Below, piece after piece: positions 1 through 6,715 of a stretch of 38,761 bases of DNA. Both the position numbers and the translations under genes were made by a program. The stretch spans positions 1 to 38,761 of the forward strand of contig NZ_CALDMP010000028.1 of the NCBI RefSeq assembly GCF_937915125.1. The letters are read 5' to 3'. This stretch comes from an uncultured Ruminococcus sp. (lineage in GTDB: Bacteria; Bacillota; Clostridia; Oscillospirales; Ruminococcaceae). The stretch's first letter is position 1, and the number at the start of each line of letters is the position of its first letter. Below the pieces are notes generated by a model. It was not told the origin of the DNA and did not search any database. It saw only the letters and a program-made list of their open reading frames with translations.

Positions 1-11
1 GAGGATGCAAT

Positions 12-524
12 ATGGGAACTCTTAAAATAATTCGGAACACCAGTGCAGATGCATCATATTTATATCATGCACTGCGTTACATCTGGGATGAACGAGCGAT
101 AACCCAAGAGGCAAGAGGGGTGAGCCTGGATGCAGAGCGTGCCTTTGAAGAGATGATGAAGGTAAAGCGTTATTTCGGGAAGGTCAGTGGAAATCCGTTG
201 ATTCATATGGTGGTATCTTTTGACAACCGGAAGGTGCATGAAGAGGGAAGTGCAATCTACCTGGCAAGGAACATTGCCTCCTATTATGCATATAAATATC
301 AGGTGGCATGGTGTGTGCATATGAAAGGACAGAAAAGACGAAGTGGGCAGTGTGCATCATTATTCCATGCCCATATTATCCTGAATTCTGTCAGCTATTT
401 GGATGGGAGAATGTTTGCGGAGAATCATAGTGATTTGAATGCGTTTCTGGGATTTTTGAAAGATATGACGTGTGATAAGAGGTGGAATGTGGTTTATGAG
501 AGCCATTGTGGGAGGAAGTACTGA
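12..524 (+). CDS. Short relaxase/mobilization nuclease-like protein
   Basis: A 170-residue protein resembling the catalytic core of MobA/MobP-type relaxases, which nick plasmid or ICE DNA at oriT. The visible match is a strand ending in VVSFD (residues 67-71) and the metal-binding strand HAHIILNSV (119-127), where H119 and H121 would be two of the three histidine ligands; H103 may be the third. Full relaxases of this type are several hundred residues with a C-terminal tail, and this one stops right after the nuclease fold. The usual N-terminal catalytic tyrosine context is not obvious. The start at 12 follows a GAGGA ribosome site. It may be a naturally short relaxase or a truncated remnant, and no partner accessory gene is seen before it because the window begins here. 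Confidence 0.55.
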   Translation: MGTLKIIRNTSADASYLYHALRYIWDERAITQEARGVSLDAERAFEEMMKVKRYFGKVSGNPLIHMVVSFDNRKVHEEGSAIYLARNIASYYAYKYQVAWCVHMKGQKRRSGQCASLFHAHIILNSVSYLDGRMFAENHSDLNAFLGFLKDMTCDKRWNVVYESHCGRKY

Positions 525-592
525 TGCTGTTGTAATACGCAGTCTTTCAAAACAGTTCCAGATTCCAATCAAAAACAACGAACCATTTCCCA

Positions 593-621
593 TTTACACC
601 GCATAAAAAATATGCTATGAT
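593..621 (+). promoter_or_regulatory. Sigma-A promoter for the 643-1893 gene
   Basis: TTTACA at 593-598 and TATGAT at 616-621 are separated by 17 nt, with a TGC extension before the -10. It lies just upstream of the GGCGGTGG ribosome site and the ATG at 643. Confidence 0.65.
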
Positions 622-642
622 ATAGAAAAAGGCGGTGGTACT

Positions 643-1893
643 ATGGAGTACGATGAAAACTACGAGATCTACAAATTTGTAGGAAAGGCGGCAGATGAAT
701 ACGAACCGTTGGAGGAATTGCTTCGGCGGCATAAATTATCTTTCGACGAAGTATTGTATCAGGTGGATGCGTTCCGCAGTCGTTTTGCCAGGCTGGTGCA
801 GCAATATAATATCCTCGACCGGAATTTCATGACCCTGTGTATTTCTTTGACAGAAACGCTGGAAGAATTGCCAGCAAATGAAGATCTGCAATTCATGTAC
901 TGTGCTATGGCGACAGATTGTGGTCTGCTGTTTGATCTGACACCGGAGGAACGGGATGATGAACAGGACATCCGCTGCTGGCTGGAGCAAAAACGGAGAA
1001 TGGAAGAACTTCTGGAATTTATTCGCCAACAGCCAGGATTTCGGGAACGATTGCAGCAATTGAAAAAATCCCTAAAAAAGTCGGGGAAATCCCAGTCTCA
1101 CCAGGATATTCAGGAGGAACAGGCATTGCTTTTCCGGTTGTCTCTGGAACATGGATTTTTGTACAGCGGCAGAAAAAGCAATATCTATCTGGAGAATATC
1201 GGCGAGCTGGTGCGGCTGGTAAACAGCAATGATAATCTGAAAGCGGTAAAGCCCTATGTGTATATGGCAGTGCTGAGCCGTAAGCACAAGATGATGCTGA
1301 ATCGTTCCGGATATCAACCCAATTTCCAGAATGTGTTTGAGTATGAGGAATACAATATTGAGGTGGATAACGGCAAGAATTTCGACACCTACCAGTCGTA
1401 TCTGGAACTGTATGATCATCTTCGGGGAAATTATCTGGACGAGCCGGAGGTAGACATTGCCTTTTCCGATTACTGCTTTGCCAATCTGTGCAATCTCAGC
1501 GACTGGTACTATGACAACTGCCAACCCAACGAGGAAATTCCCATGCATCTGCGGCGAAAGGTGGAATCTCTGATGCATCTGGGATTTCCCCAGATCGTGA
1601 GTTATCACGAGTACGAGAACTTTGATGTGATCGCTTTCACAGAGAAAAATCCCGTGCTGTCTATTGCCTATGATAATGCTCTGGATGTGACACTGTTCCG
1701 GGATGCCATGCGTGCATTTTACGATGGAAAGCCTATCAGTGAGTTTGCCAGACAGCTTTACGATGCCGCCAATGCGGAGCGAATTACCCAGGAGCACGCC
1801 AATGCGCTGACCTATGCAGAATTGTTTCTGCTGGGAGAAATGGAAGAGCAGCTTCGGGAATGGGTACTGGATGCGGCGGAAGATGCAGTGTAA
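643..1893 (+). CDS. Hypothetical 416-residue protein
   Basis: I do not recognise a family. The protein is acidic and mostly helical in appearance, with a charged, probably coiled-coil stretch around residues 110-155 (many E, K and Q, including QLKKSLKKSGKS). The C-terminal half is rich in Y, N and D. No signal peptide, membrane segment, P-loop or cysteine cluster is visible, so it is probably cytoplasmic. It is transcribed alone: a promoter precedes it at 593-621 and a hairpin terminator follows at 1915-1943. Minus-strand reading frames inside it are shadows. The neighbour across the terminator is the convergent ATPase gene. Confidence 0.75.
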   Translation: MEYDENYEIYKFVGKAADEYEPLEELLRRHKLSFDEVLYQVDAFRSRFARLVQQYNILDRNFMTLCISLTETLEELPANEDLQFMYCAMATDCGLLFDLTPEERDDEQDIRCWLEQKRRMEELLEFIRQQPGFRERLQQLKKSLKKSGKSQSHQDIQEEQALLFRLSLEHGFLYSGRKSNIYLENIGELVRLVNSNDNLKAVKPYVYMAVLSRKHKMMLNRSGYQPNFQNVFEYEEYNIEVDNGKNFDTYQSYLELYDHLRGNYLDEPEVDIAFSDYCFANLCNLSDWYYDNCQPNEEIPMHLRRKVESLMHLGFPQIVSYHEYENFDVIAFTEKNPVLSIAYDNALDVTLFRDAMRAFYDGKPISEFARQLYDAANAERITQEHANALTYAELFLLGEMEEQLREWVLDAAEDAV

Positions 1894-1914
1894 AAATCTC
1901 ATAGGATACGAAAA

Positions 1915-1943
1915 CGTGCGTCAGAACGGCGCACGCTTTTTTT
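1915..1943 (+). terminator. Rho-independent terminator
   Basis: A perfect 6-bp stem, CGTGCG at 1915-1920 and CGCACG at 1930-1935, with a 9-nt loop is followed by a run of seven T at 1937-1943. It ends the 643-1893 transcript. Confidence 0.8.
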
Positions 1944-2016
1944 GTCTCCAAACACCAAAACGCTCCCTACCCAGTTATTGCATAACAATTCGGATTTTGG
2001 GAGGATGAGATATTCT

Positions 2017-3309
2017 TTATGATATTATGGATTCATCCAACAAAAACTCCGTCAGTCCGATATTCAGCACACCATTATCATCATACCACCGCTTGCGGAT
2101 GTCTTTCCGGACGATGATCTTCGGAAAAGAATCACCGGTCAGGGCAAAGGGTTTCAGTTCCTGCTCGGTCTTATCCTTATCGGGCAGGGCAAACGCAGAC
2201 TGAACATAAACCTTTTTACCGCCTTTGGAAGCGATGAAGTCTATTTCCCGTGCGGTTCTGGAATAGCTGCCATTTCCATTCTTTTCATTGGAATATACCA
2301 CGCCCACATCTACTGAGAAACCTCGAAGGATAAGTTCGTTGTAGATGATATTTTCCATGATATGAGTCATTTCCTGCTGACGGAAACCGATGCGTGCGTT
2401 ACGCAGACCGATGTCCTCACAGTAATACTTGTAGGGGTATTCGAAGTATTTACGCCCCTTGACATCAAAACGTTTGGCTTCACTGAAAAGAAAGGCATCT
2501 TCAAGGTGATTGATATATGCAGAAATGGTGTTCTGCGAAAAATTCTCTCCAGTCTTGGAACGCAGCGTATCGGCAACCTTCTTCGGGTTAGTCAGAGAAC
2601 CGACAGAGGAGCATAGCAGGTCAAGCAGCTGACCAAGAATATCCTCACGCTCAATCTTCTTTCGTTCGACGATATCCTTGATATAAACCTCTGAGAACAA
2701 TGAGGTCAAATAATTTGCCTTTGCCGTATCGTTCGGACGTGACAGTACCAGCGGCATACCACCATAAAAAGCGTATTCCTCGAAAGCGTCCTCCTTGTCA
2801 CCACCAACAGCAGAATAATACTCTGCGAAGCTGAGAGGATGTACCTGTATCTCGTCGCTGCGCCCACGGAACTCGGTCAAGATATCTTTGGAAAGCATTT
2901 TCGAGTTGCTGCCCGTAACATAGACATCGAGGTTCGGCAGCGACCGCAGGTCATTCAGAGCGTCATAGAATGTGATTGGTTTGCCGTCAGGATTGTATGG
3001 GTTCTTAACGGTATCAGACATCTGTATCTCGTCAACGAACAGATAGAACTGATCAGATTGCCCCTCGACTTTCTTGCGGACATACGCAGCCAGTTCCAGC
3101 GGATCACGATATTTGATATCTTTGGTCAGATCAAGCTCAACTGATAGAATATTGTCGGGTGAAACGCCCTGGTCAAGCAGATACTTTTTGAAAAGGATAT
3201 GCAGCAGAAATGACTTTCCGCAGCGGCGGATCCCCGTAATAACCTTAACCTGTCCATCCCACATATAGTCAATGACCTGTTGTAAATATCGGTCTCTTTT
3301 TATCTCCAT
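2017..3309 (-). CDS. AAA+ ATPase with DUF4143-type C-terminal domain
   Basis: A 430-residue ATPase of the common bacterial/archaeal AAA_14-DUF4143 family, whose biological role is not firmly known and which often occurs in variable genomic islands. Walker A is GIRRCGKS (26-33) and Walker B is YLFVDE (89-94). An arginine-rich sensor region (TEFRGRSDE) follows. The C-terminal part carries REIDFIASKGGKKVYVQ, which resembles the degenerate PD-(D/E)XK nuclease-like fold of DUF4143. Length is normal for the family. The ATG at 3309 follows GAGGTG. It is monocistronic on the minus strand, with its own promoter and a perfect inverted repeat just upstream of the coding region (3323-3356). It may be self-regulated. 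Confidence 0.85.
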   Translation of the reverse strand: MEIKRDRYLQQVIDYMWDGQVKVITGIRRCGKSFLLHILFKKYLLDQGVSPDNILSVELDLTKDIKYRDPLELAAYVRKKVEGQSDQFYLFVDEIQMSDTVKNPYNPDGKPITFYDALNDLRSLPNLDVYVTGSNSKMLSKDILTEFRGRSDEIQVHPLSFAEYYSAVGGDKEDAFEEYAFYGGMPLVLSRPNDTAKANYLTSLFSEVYIKDIVERKKIEREDILGQLLDLLCSSVGSLTNPKKVADTLRSKTGENFSQNTISAYINHLEDAFLFSEAKRFDVKGRKYFEYPYKYYCEDIGLRNARIGFRQQEMTHIMENIIYNELILRGFSVDVGVVYSNEKNGNGSYSRTAREIDFIASKGGKKVYVQSAFALPDKDKTEQELKPFALTGDSFPKIIVRKDIRKRWYDDNGVLNIGLTEFLLDESIIS

Positions 3310-3322
3310 GTAATCACCTCAT

Positions 3323-3356
3323 TGAAAAGTACAGCGAGTTTAAATACTACTTTTCA
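3323..3356. promoter_or_regulatory. Inverted-repeat operator before the DUF4143 ATPase gene
   Basis: TGAAAAGTA (3323-3331) and TACTTTTCA (3348-3356) form a perfect 9-bp inverted repeat with a 16-nt spacer. It lies immediately downstream of the minus-strand -10 box and ahead of the ribosome site. It could be a repressor operator or a 5' UTR hairpin. Confidence 0.45.
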
Positions 3357-3358
3357 TT

Positions 3359-3388
3359 ATTATATCACATATACCGCAGAATAGTCAA
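3359..3388 (-). promoter_or_regulatory. Promoter of the DUF4143 ATPase gene
   Basis: Read on the minus strand: TTGACT (3388-3383), an 18-nt spacer, then TATAAT (3364-3359). The start codon is at 3309. Confidence 0.55.
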
Positions 3389-3679
3389 TATTTTATTGAA
3401 AACTGCAGCAAGTTTTTCGTCAACTTTACAATCAAAGCATATTCAAATGCAATAACACCCGCACAGTCAGAATTCAAAATGCCTGGGTTATTTTCATAGC
3501 TACCGTCGGTGATCTGATGGCGCACGTTTTTTTCACAAAATAGAAAACAATTCCGAAAAATCCAAAAATTCCGGAAACTGTTTTGGGTATGCCTATGCTG
3601 AAAAAAATGGTATGATAAAGCTGTCAGATAAAACCGAACGACAGTTGCGAAAGTCGAAAAAACAAAGAAAGGAAAGCGT

Positions 3680-3943
3680 ATGGATATCAAAGGTACGATT
3701 ATTGATGTGATTCTTGTCCTATGGCTTGCGGGATGGGTGTATTTCCCCATCGAGGTATTCTTCCGGCTGTTGAAATGGGTGATTGGCTTCAAAAAATCCG
3801 ATTTCAGCGAAAATCCAGCCATTCAGGAATATCAGCAATACTGCATCAACAGAGGAAATGAGGGCGTGGAAACGGCGAAAGAATTCGCCGGGCTGATCGT
3901 TCTCAGCGTAATTTTATACGTTATTGCTAAGATTTTTGCATAA
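3680..3943 (+). CDS. Small two-helix membrane protein A
   Basis: An 87-residue protein with two hydrophobic segments (about 8-37 and 67-86) linked by a short polar stretch holding IQEYQQYCINRG. Function unknown. It looks paralogous to the next gene, which has the same layout and a matching ILQKYKVMCVERG segment. It is first in a tight plus-strand set of four genes ending at 5179. The ATG at 3680 has an AAGGAAAG site upstream. There is no signal peptidase site, so it is probably an integral inner-membrane protein. Confidence 0.65.
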   Translation: MDIKGTIIDVILVLWLAGWVYFPIEVFFRLLKWVIGFKKSDFSENPAIQEYQQYCINRGNEGVETAKEFAGLIVLSVILYVIAKIFA

Positions 3944-3953
3944 GGAGGTACAT

Positions 3954-4235
3954 ATGGATAACATGACTTATTTTATGGCATGTGTTAATCACGGCGTCAG
4001 CGTCATTCTCTTTTTCGGGCGCATTTATTGGATCGCTTGTATCATTGCTGCGATTGTGAAGCGTGTGACAAAATTCCGGGAAAAGGAATTCGAGGAAGGC
4101 TCCATTTTGCAGAAGTACAAGGTCATGTGCGTGGAACGGGGCGGCGACCTGTATTGGTGTCTGAGACTGTTTGTACAGATGCTTGTTGTGGCAAATTTGG
4201 ATAAGGTTCTCATGATGCTTTTCGGGTTAGAATGA
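3954..4235 (+). CDS. Small two-helix membrane protein B
   Basis: A 93-residue protein with hydrophobic segments near residues 16-35 and 68-92. The ATG at 3954 is chosen because TAAGGAGG (3941-3948) sits six bases before it; the longer frame from 3924 overlaps the previous gene without a ribosome site. The central IL-K-Y-x-C-RG pattern (FREKEFEEGSILQKYK, then VMCVERG) matches the preceding protein, so the pair probably arose by duplication. They could form a hetero-oligomer in the membrane, but this is inference. Confidence 0.65.
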   Translation: MDNMTYFMACVNHGVSVILFFGRIYWIACIIAAIVKRVTKFREKEFEEGSILQKYKVMCVERGGDLYWCLRLFVQMLVVANLDKVLMMLFGLE

Positions 4236-4244
4236 GGTAGCAGT

Positions 4245-4493
4245 ATGGTTATGAATGGTACAGAAGTACATTCTCTGGCGGAACTGCTGCGGAATTTCAG
4301 CATTGTGGATCTGGTTTACAGCTATACCAGCGGTGAACTGGAGATCTGGCTGCGAAAGATCGGTGAGCCGGAAAAGGCAGCGCATGTTCGCAGAATCCAA
4401 CGACAGAATGCCTGTCTGCTGCTGCGGCTCTATGGTGTGTTCGGGCTGGAGCCGGAGTGGACGGAGGAGGAAGTCCGGGCACACGCTGAGTAA
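4245..4493 (+). CDS. Small hypothetical protein, 82 residues
   Basis: No family is recognised. It is a charged, soluble-looking helical protein with several leucine-rich stretches and no membrane segment. The start at 4245 follows GAGGTAG overlapping the end of the previous gene. A second ATG two codons later is possible. The gene fills the space between the small membrane genes and the zinc-ribbon gene and is probably co-transcribed with them. Confidence 0.55.
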   Translation: MVMNGTEVHSLAELLRNFSIVDLVYSYTSGELEIWLRKIGEPEKAAHVRRIQRQNACLLLRLYGVFGLEPEWTEEEVRAHAE

Positions 4494-4519
4494 AAAAATA
4501 GATATTGGGAGGGATTGTT

Positions 4520-5179
4520 ATGTTATGTAATAATTGTGGTTGCCCAGTGGATGAAGGTGCGAAGTTCTGTGCCAACTGCGGTGCAGCGGTTTATTGGGAC
4601 TTTTCGTCAGATACAGACGCAGAGAACAATTGTAATCATACTCCGGTAAAACGCAAGAAACCCAGCAAAATCATAGCAATTGGTGTTGCAATCGTTGGCG
4701 TTGCCCTGATCAGCTTTTCCATGGGTGCGATTTGTATGGAAATGGATACAGGCAGCGATTTCGAAAACAGTAGCGGTGCATATGAAGAACTGGAATCAGA
4801 GAATGCTATTGAACCAATTACTGAAGCCGCACCATCAAATAACTACGGCATATACGTGACAGGCAACACGGAACTGGCAAGACTCGCAGGGAACACGTTG
4901 ATTGATAAGTCAGCATGTCCATGGGAATCGGATTATTGCTATGGATATGTTTTGAAAAACGGTGATTATGACAGTGACGGAACATTCAGTTCCTATAGCA
5001 ATGTTTCCGTGGCGGTCAATGAAGATCCATCCTATCCTTATACAGGAACTATTGTAATTCAGGCAACCCGGACGACAAATGGTCAGCAATACTCGCTGAG
5101 AGTGACATACGACTGGGATGCCGTGGATTATGGGGATTATTACAACTTTACGTGGCGGAACGAGCACATATACGGGTAA
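4520..5179 (+). CDS. Zinc-ribbon, single-pass membrane protein
   Basis: A 219-residue protein beginning with a zinc ribbon (C3, C6, C17, C20), then a polar, lysine-rich stretch, one membrane helix (about 51-73), an acidic linker and a C-terminal domain of about 110 residues. That domain is rich in Y, T and D and probably lies outside the cell. This ribbon-plus-TM layout is common in Firmicutes proteins of unknown role. The ATG at 4520 is preferred over the TTG at 4505 because GGGAGGGA lies just before it. The gene ends 2 bp from the convergent XRE gene, with no visible terminator between them. Confidence 0.7.
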   Translation: MLCNNCGCPVDEGAKFCANCGAAVYWDFSSDTDAENNCNHTPVKRKKPSKIIAIGVAIVGVALISFSMGAICMEMDTGSDFENSSGAYEELESENAIEPITEAAPSNNYGIYVTGNTELARLAGNTLIDKSACPWESDYCYGYVLKNGDYDSDGTFSSYSNVSVAVNEDPSYPYTGTIVIQATRTTNGQQYSLRVTYDWDAVDYGDYYNFTWRNEHIYG

Positions 5180-5181
5180 GG

Positions 5182-5532
5182 TTACTCTGTAGGCACTCTC
5201 TCCGACACTGCTTTCAAAAATGTGTGAATTATGGTCACCAGATTCTCCTGCTGTTCCGGCGGACATTTGGTGACCGGTTTCATAAGGACTGCCATTTGAG
5301 GTGACATTTCCTCGGAGGTGGTGCCCAGAAGAATATAGTCGGTGGTCAGGTTCAGGATATCCGAAAGCTTCACCAGTGTCTGGATGGACATACCTTTGAC
5401 GCCAAGTTCAATGTCCGAACAGAATTTCGGCGAAACGTCCAGTTTCTCCGCCAGCTGTTCCCGGGTGTATCCCAGGGCTTCCCGCTGTCTGCGAATGCGC
5501 AAGCCCATTTCTTTGAATTGAATCGTTTTCAT
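5182..5532 (-). CDS. XRE-family transcriptional regulator
   Basis: A 116-residue protein with an N-terminal helix-turn-helix of the HTH_3/Cro-CI type at about residues 8-62: GLRIRRQREALGYTREQLAE, followed by the recognition segment VSPKFCSDIELG and the IQTLVKLSDILNLTTDYILLG scaffold. The short C-terminal tail is helical and may dimerise. The ATG at 5532 is chosen; a TTG two codons upstream is closer to the AGGAG site and cannot be excluded. It is divergent from the dynamin operon across a 244-bp control region, so it may regulate that operon and itself, though this is inferred from position alone. Confidence 0.85.
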   Translation of the reverse strand: MKTIQFKEMGLRIRRQREALGYTREQLAEKLDVSPKFCSDIELGVKGMSIQTLVKLSDILNLTTDYILLGTTSEEMSPQMAVLMKPVTKCPPEQQENLVTIIHTFLKAVSERVPTE

Positions 5533-5566
5533 GTGCAAGTTTTCTCCTGTTTTGGTTGATAGTTTT

Positions 5567-5595
5567 ATTGTACACGGAAATGGGTGGGGGATAAA
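5567..5595 (-). promoter_or_regulatory. Candidate promoter of the XRE gene
   Basis: Minus strand: TACAAT at 5572-5567 with TTTATC at 5595-5590, 17 nt apart. The -10 is good and the -35 is weak. Confidence 0.4.
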
Positions 5596-5661
5596 CTAAC
5601 TTTTAGGGTTGTAAAACAATAACTTATAGTTTCACAAAATAGAGAGTTGCTTTTTGTACAA
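5568..5661. promoter_or_regulatory. Candidate XRE operator motifs between divergent promoters
   Basis: Three related symmetric motifs lie in the divergent control region: TTGTACA (5568-5574, overlapping the XRE -10), TTGTAAAACAA (5609-5619) and TTGTACAA (5654-5661, upstream of the dynamin operon -35). Their placement fits an operator set for the adjacent XRE protein. This is inference only. Confidence 0.3.
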
Positions 5662-5685
5662 TGTGATGAAAATATTGATTTGCTA

Positions 5686-5714
5686 TTGACGCTGCTGTGT
5701 GCATGATGTATAAT
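5686..5714 (+). promoter_or_regulatory. Consensus promoter of the dynamin operon
   Basis: TTGACG at 5686-5691, a 17-nt spacer, and TATAAT at 5709-5714. It is one of the strongest sigma-A-type promoters in the window. The first gene of the operon starts about 60 nt downstream. Confidence 0.75.
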
Positions 5715-5776
5715 AAATATATAATTTTATACGAATATAAATTTATTTTGGTGAATATGATATAATGGAGGGAAAG

Positions 5777-6703
5777 ATGAAAAGCATTGAAGAACTACAA
5801 GCGGATGTAAAAAAACTGTATCAGGAATTAGAAGAACGTAAGAGAATAGAACAGGCTGCTGCTCCGCAGGCAGTCAATTTTCGGGAAATTTCCGCAAAGG
5901 CAAAGCGCTATGCCATTCAGGGACATCCTATGGCAGAATGTGATGAGCATACTCAACAAATGTATCTGTTAGTGCTGTTGTCGGTTGCTGCGTTGGATGA
6001 TACTGCATATGTGGACAGCTTTTGTACCATTTACCGGATCGCACATGGCATGCACTACGCCGGAGATGTGCAGGAGCTGTTTTTGTCTGCTCAACAGATG
6101 AATTTTGACAAACTGGATGAATGCACACGGTTGTTTCTGGGGAATGAAAAGCGGTTGCTGCTTCTGCTGGAGTGTATGCTGGTGGCTGGGACATTTGATG
6201 CCGGAAGAAAACAGGCTATGGCGTATCTTGCGCAATTGTGCGTTCTTATGAAGCTGACGAAAGAAGAAATTGTGTTTCTCTCCAATCTGGCACGAGTGGT
6301 GCTGATGCAGGATATTCAGCAGTATCAATGCGATATAAAAAATACGTATGAGATTTTTGATTGCTATTTACATATGTTGGAAAATCAAATTGAAATAAAA
6401 AAGTATACTTGTGATGTGTATGGATATGAGAATACGCTCGAATTCGTTAGAATAAATAAAAAAACACATGAGTTTATATACAAAATATCAACTCGTGAGA
6501 TAAAGAATAAATACCCCCAAAATCATTTTTTAATTAAATACAGGAAAACTTGTTCTATAAGCAATAAAGGTAGTTCTGCAGCCGCACCTAAACAAACCAT
6601 AGCTAGAAAAGTTTGTAACACAGTTAGTAAAATTGTACTTGTTGTAACGACTAACACACTATTGGCTTATAATCAGGCTTTAAAAGAATATTATAAAAAA
6701 TAA
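5777..6703 (+). CDS. TerB-like helical-domain protein, first gene of dynamin operon
   Basis: A 308-residue protein. After a short coiled-coil start, residues about 48-178 form an all-helical domain that aligns by eye with the N-terminal part of the protein at 9901-11160. Both have HP-x4-C-[DE]-E near the start, then a YFxxML/MYLLVL-type helix, a 30-residue gap, and a final pair of helices ending in V-LxQD or ILEQDSE. The helix pattern recalls TerB-type tellurite-resistance domains, but I cannot confirm that. The remaining 120 residues differ completely from the paralog, end with a hydrophobic stretch (CNTVSKIVLVVTTNTLLAY) that could touch the membrane, and are encoded by visibly AT-richer DNA. 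The ATG at 5777 is preferred over 5765 because GGAGGG (5767-5772) precedes it. Confidence 0.6.
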   Translation: MKSIEELQADVKKLYQELEERKRIEQAAAPQAVNFREISAKAKRYAIQGHPMAECDEHTQQMYLLVLLSVAALDDTAYVDSFCTIYRIAHGMHYAGDVQELFLSAQQMNFDKLDECTRLFLGNEKRLLLLLECMLVAGTFDAGRKQAMAYLAQLCVLMKLTKEEIVFLSNLARVVLMQDIQQYQCDIKNTYEIFDCYLHMLENQIEIKKYTCDVYGYENTLEFVRINKKTHEFIYKISTREIKNKYPQNHFLIKYRKTCSISNKGSSAAAPKQTIARKVCNTVSKIVLVVTTNTLLAYNQALKEYYKK

Positions 6704-6715
6704 AGGAGAAATATC

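Larger units (their letters stand above)
3321..3415. repeat. Two 21-nt direct repeats in the 3310-3679 intergenic region
   Basis: The segments 3321-3341 and 3395-3415 match at 18 of 21 positions and share ATTGAAAA, CAGC and AGTTT. The first copy overlaps the inverted repeat before the ATPase gene, the second lies upstream of its promoter. The rest of 3416-3679 holds no gene that I can support, only the leader of the 3680 gene with a GAAAGGAAAG ribosome site. Confidence 0.4.

Noticed and set aside
1072..1902. Minus-strand 276-residue ORF
   Set aside because: Shadow of the 643-1893 gene: no ribosome site, and a biased composition rich in I, H and Q.
3480..3540. Terminator near GGCGCACGTTTTTTT
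   Set aside because: The T run and 3' arm resemble the terminator at 1915-1943, but no matching 5' arm is present.
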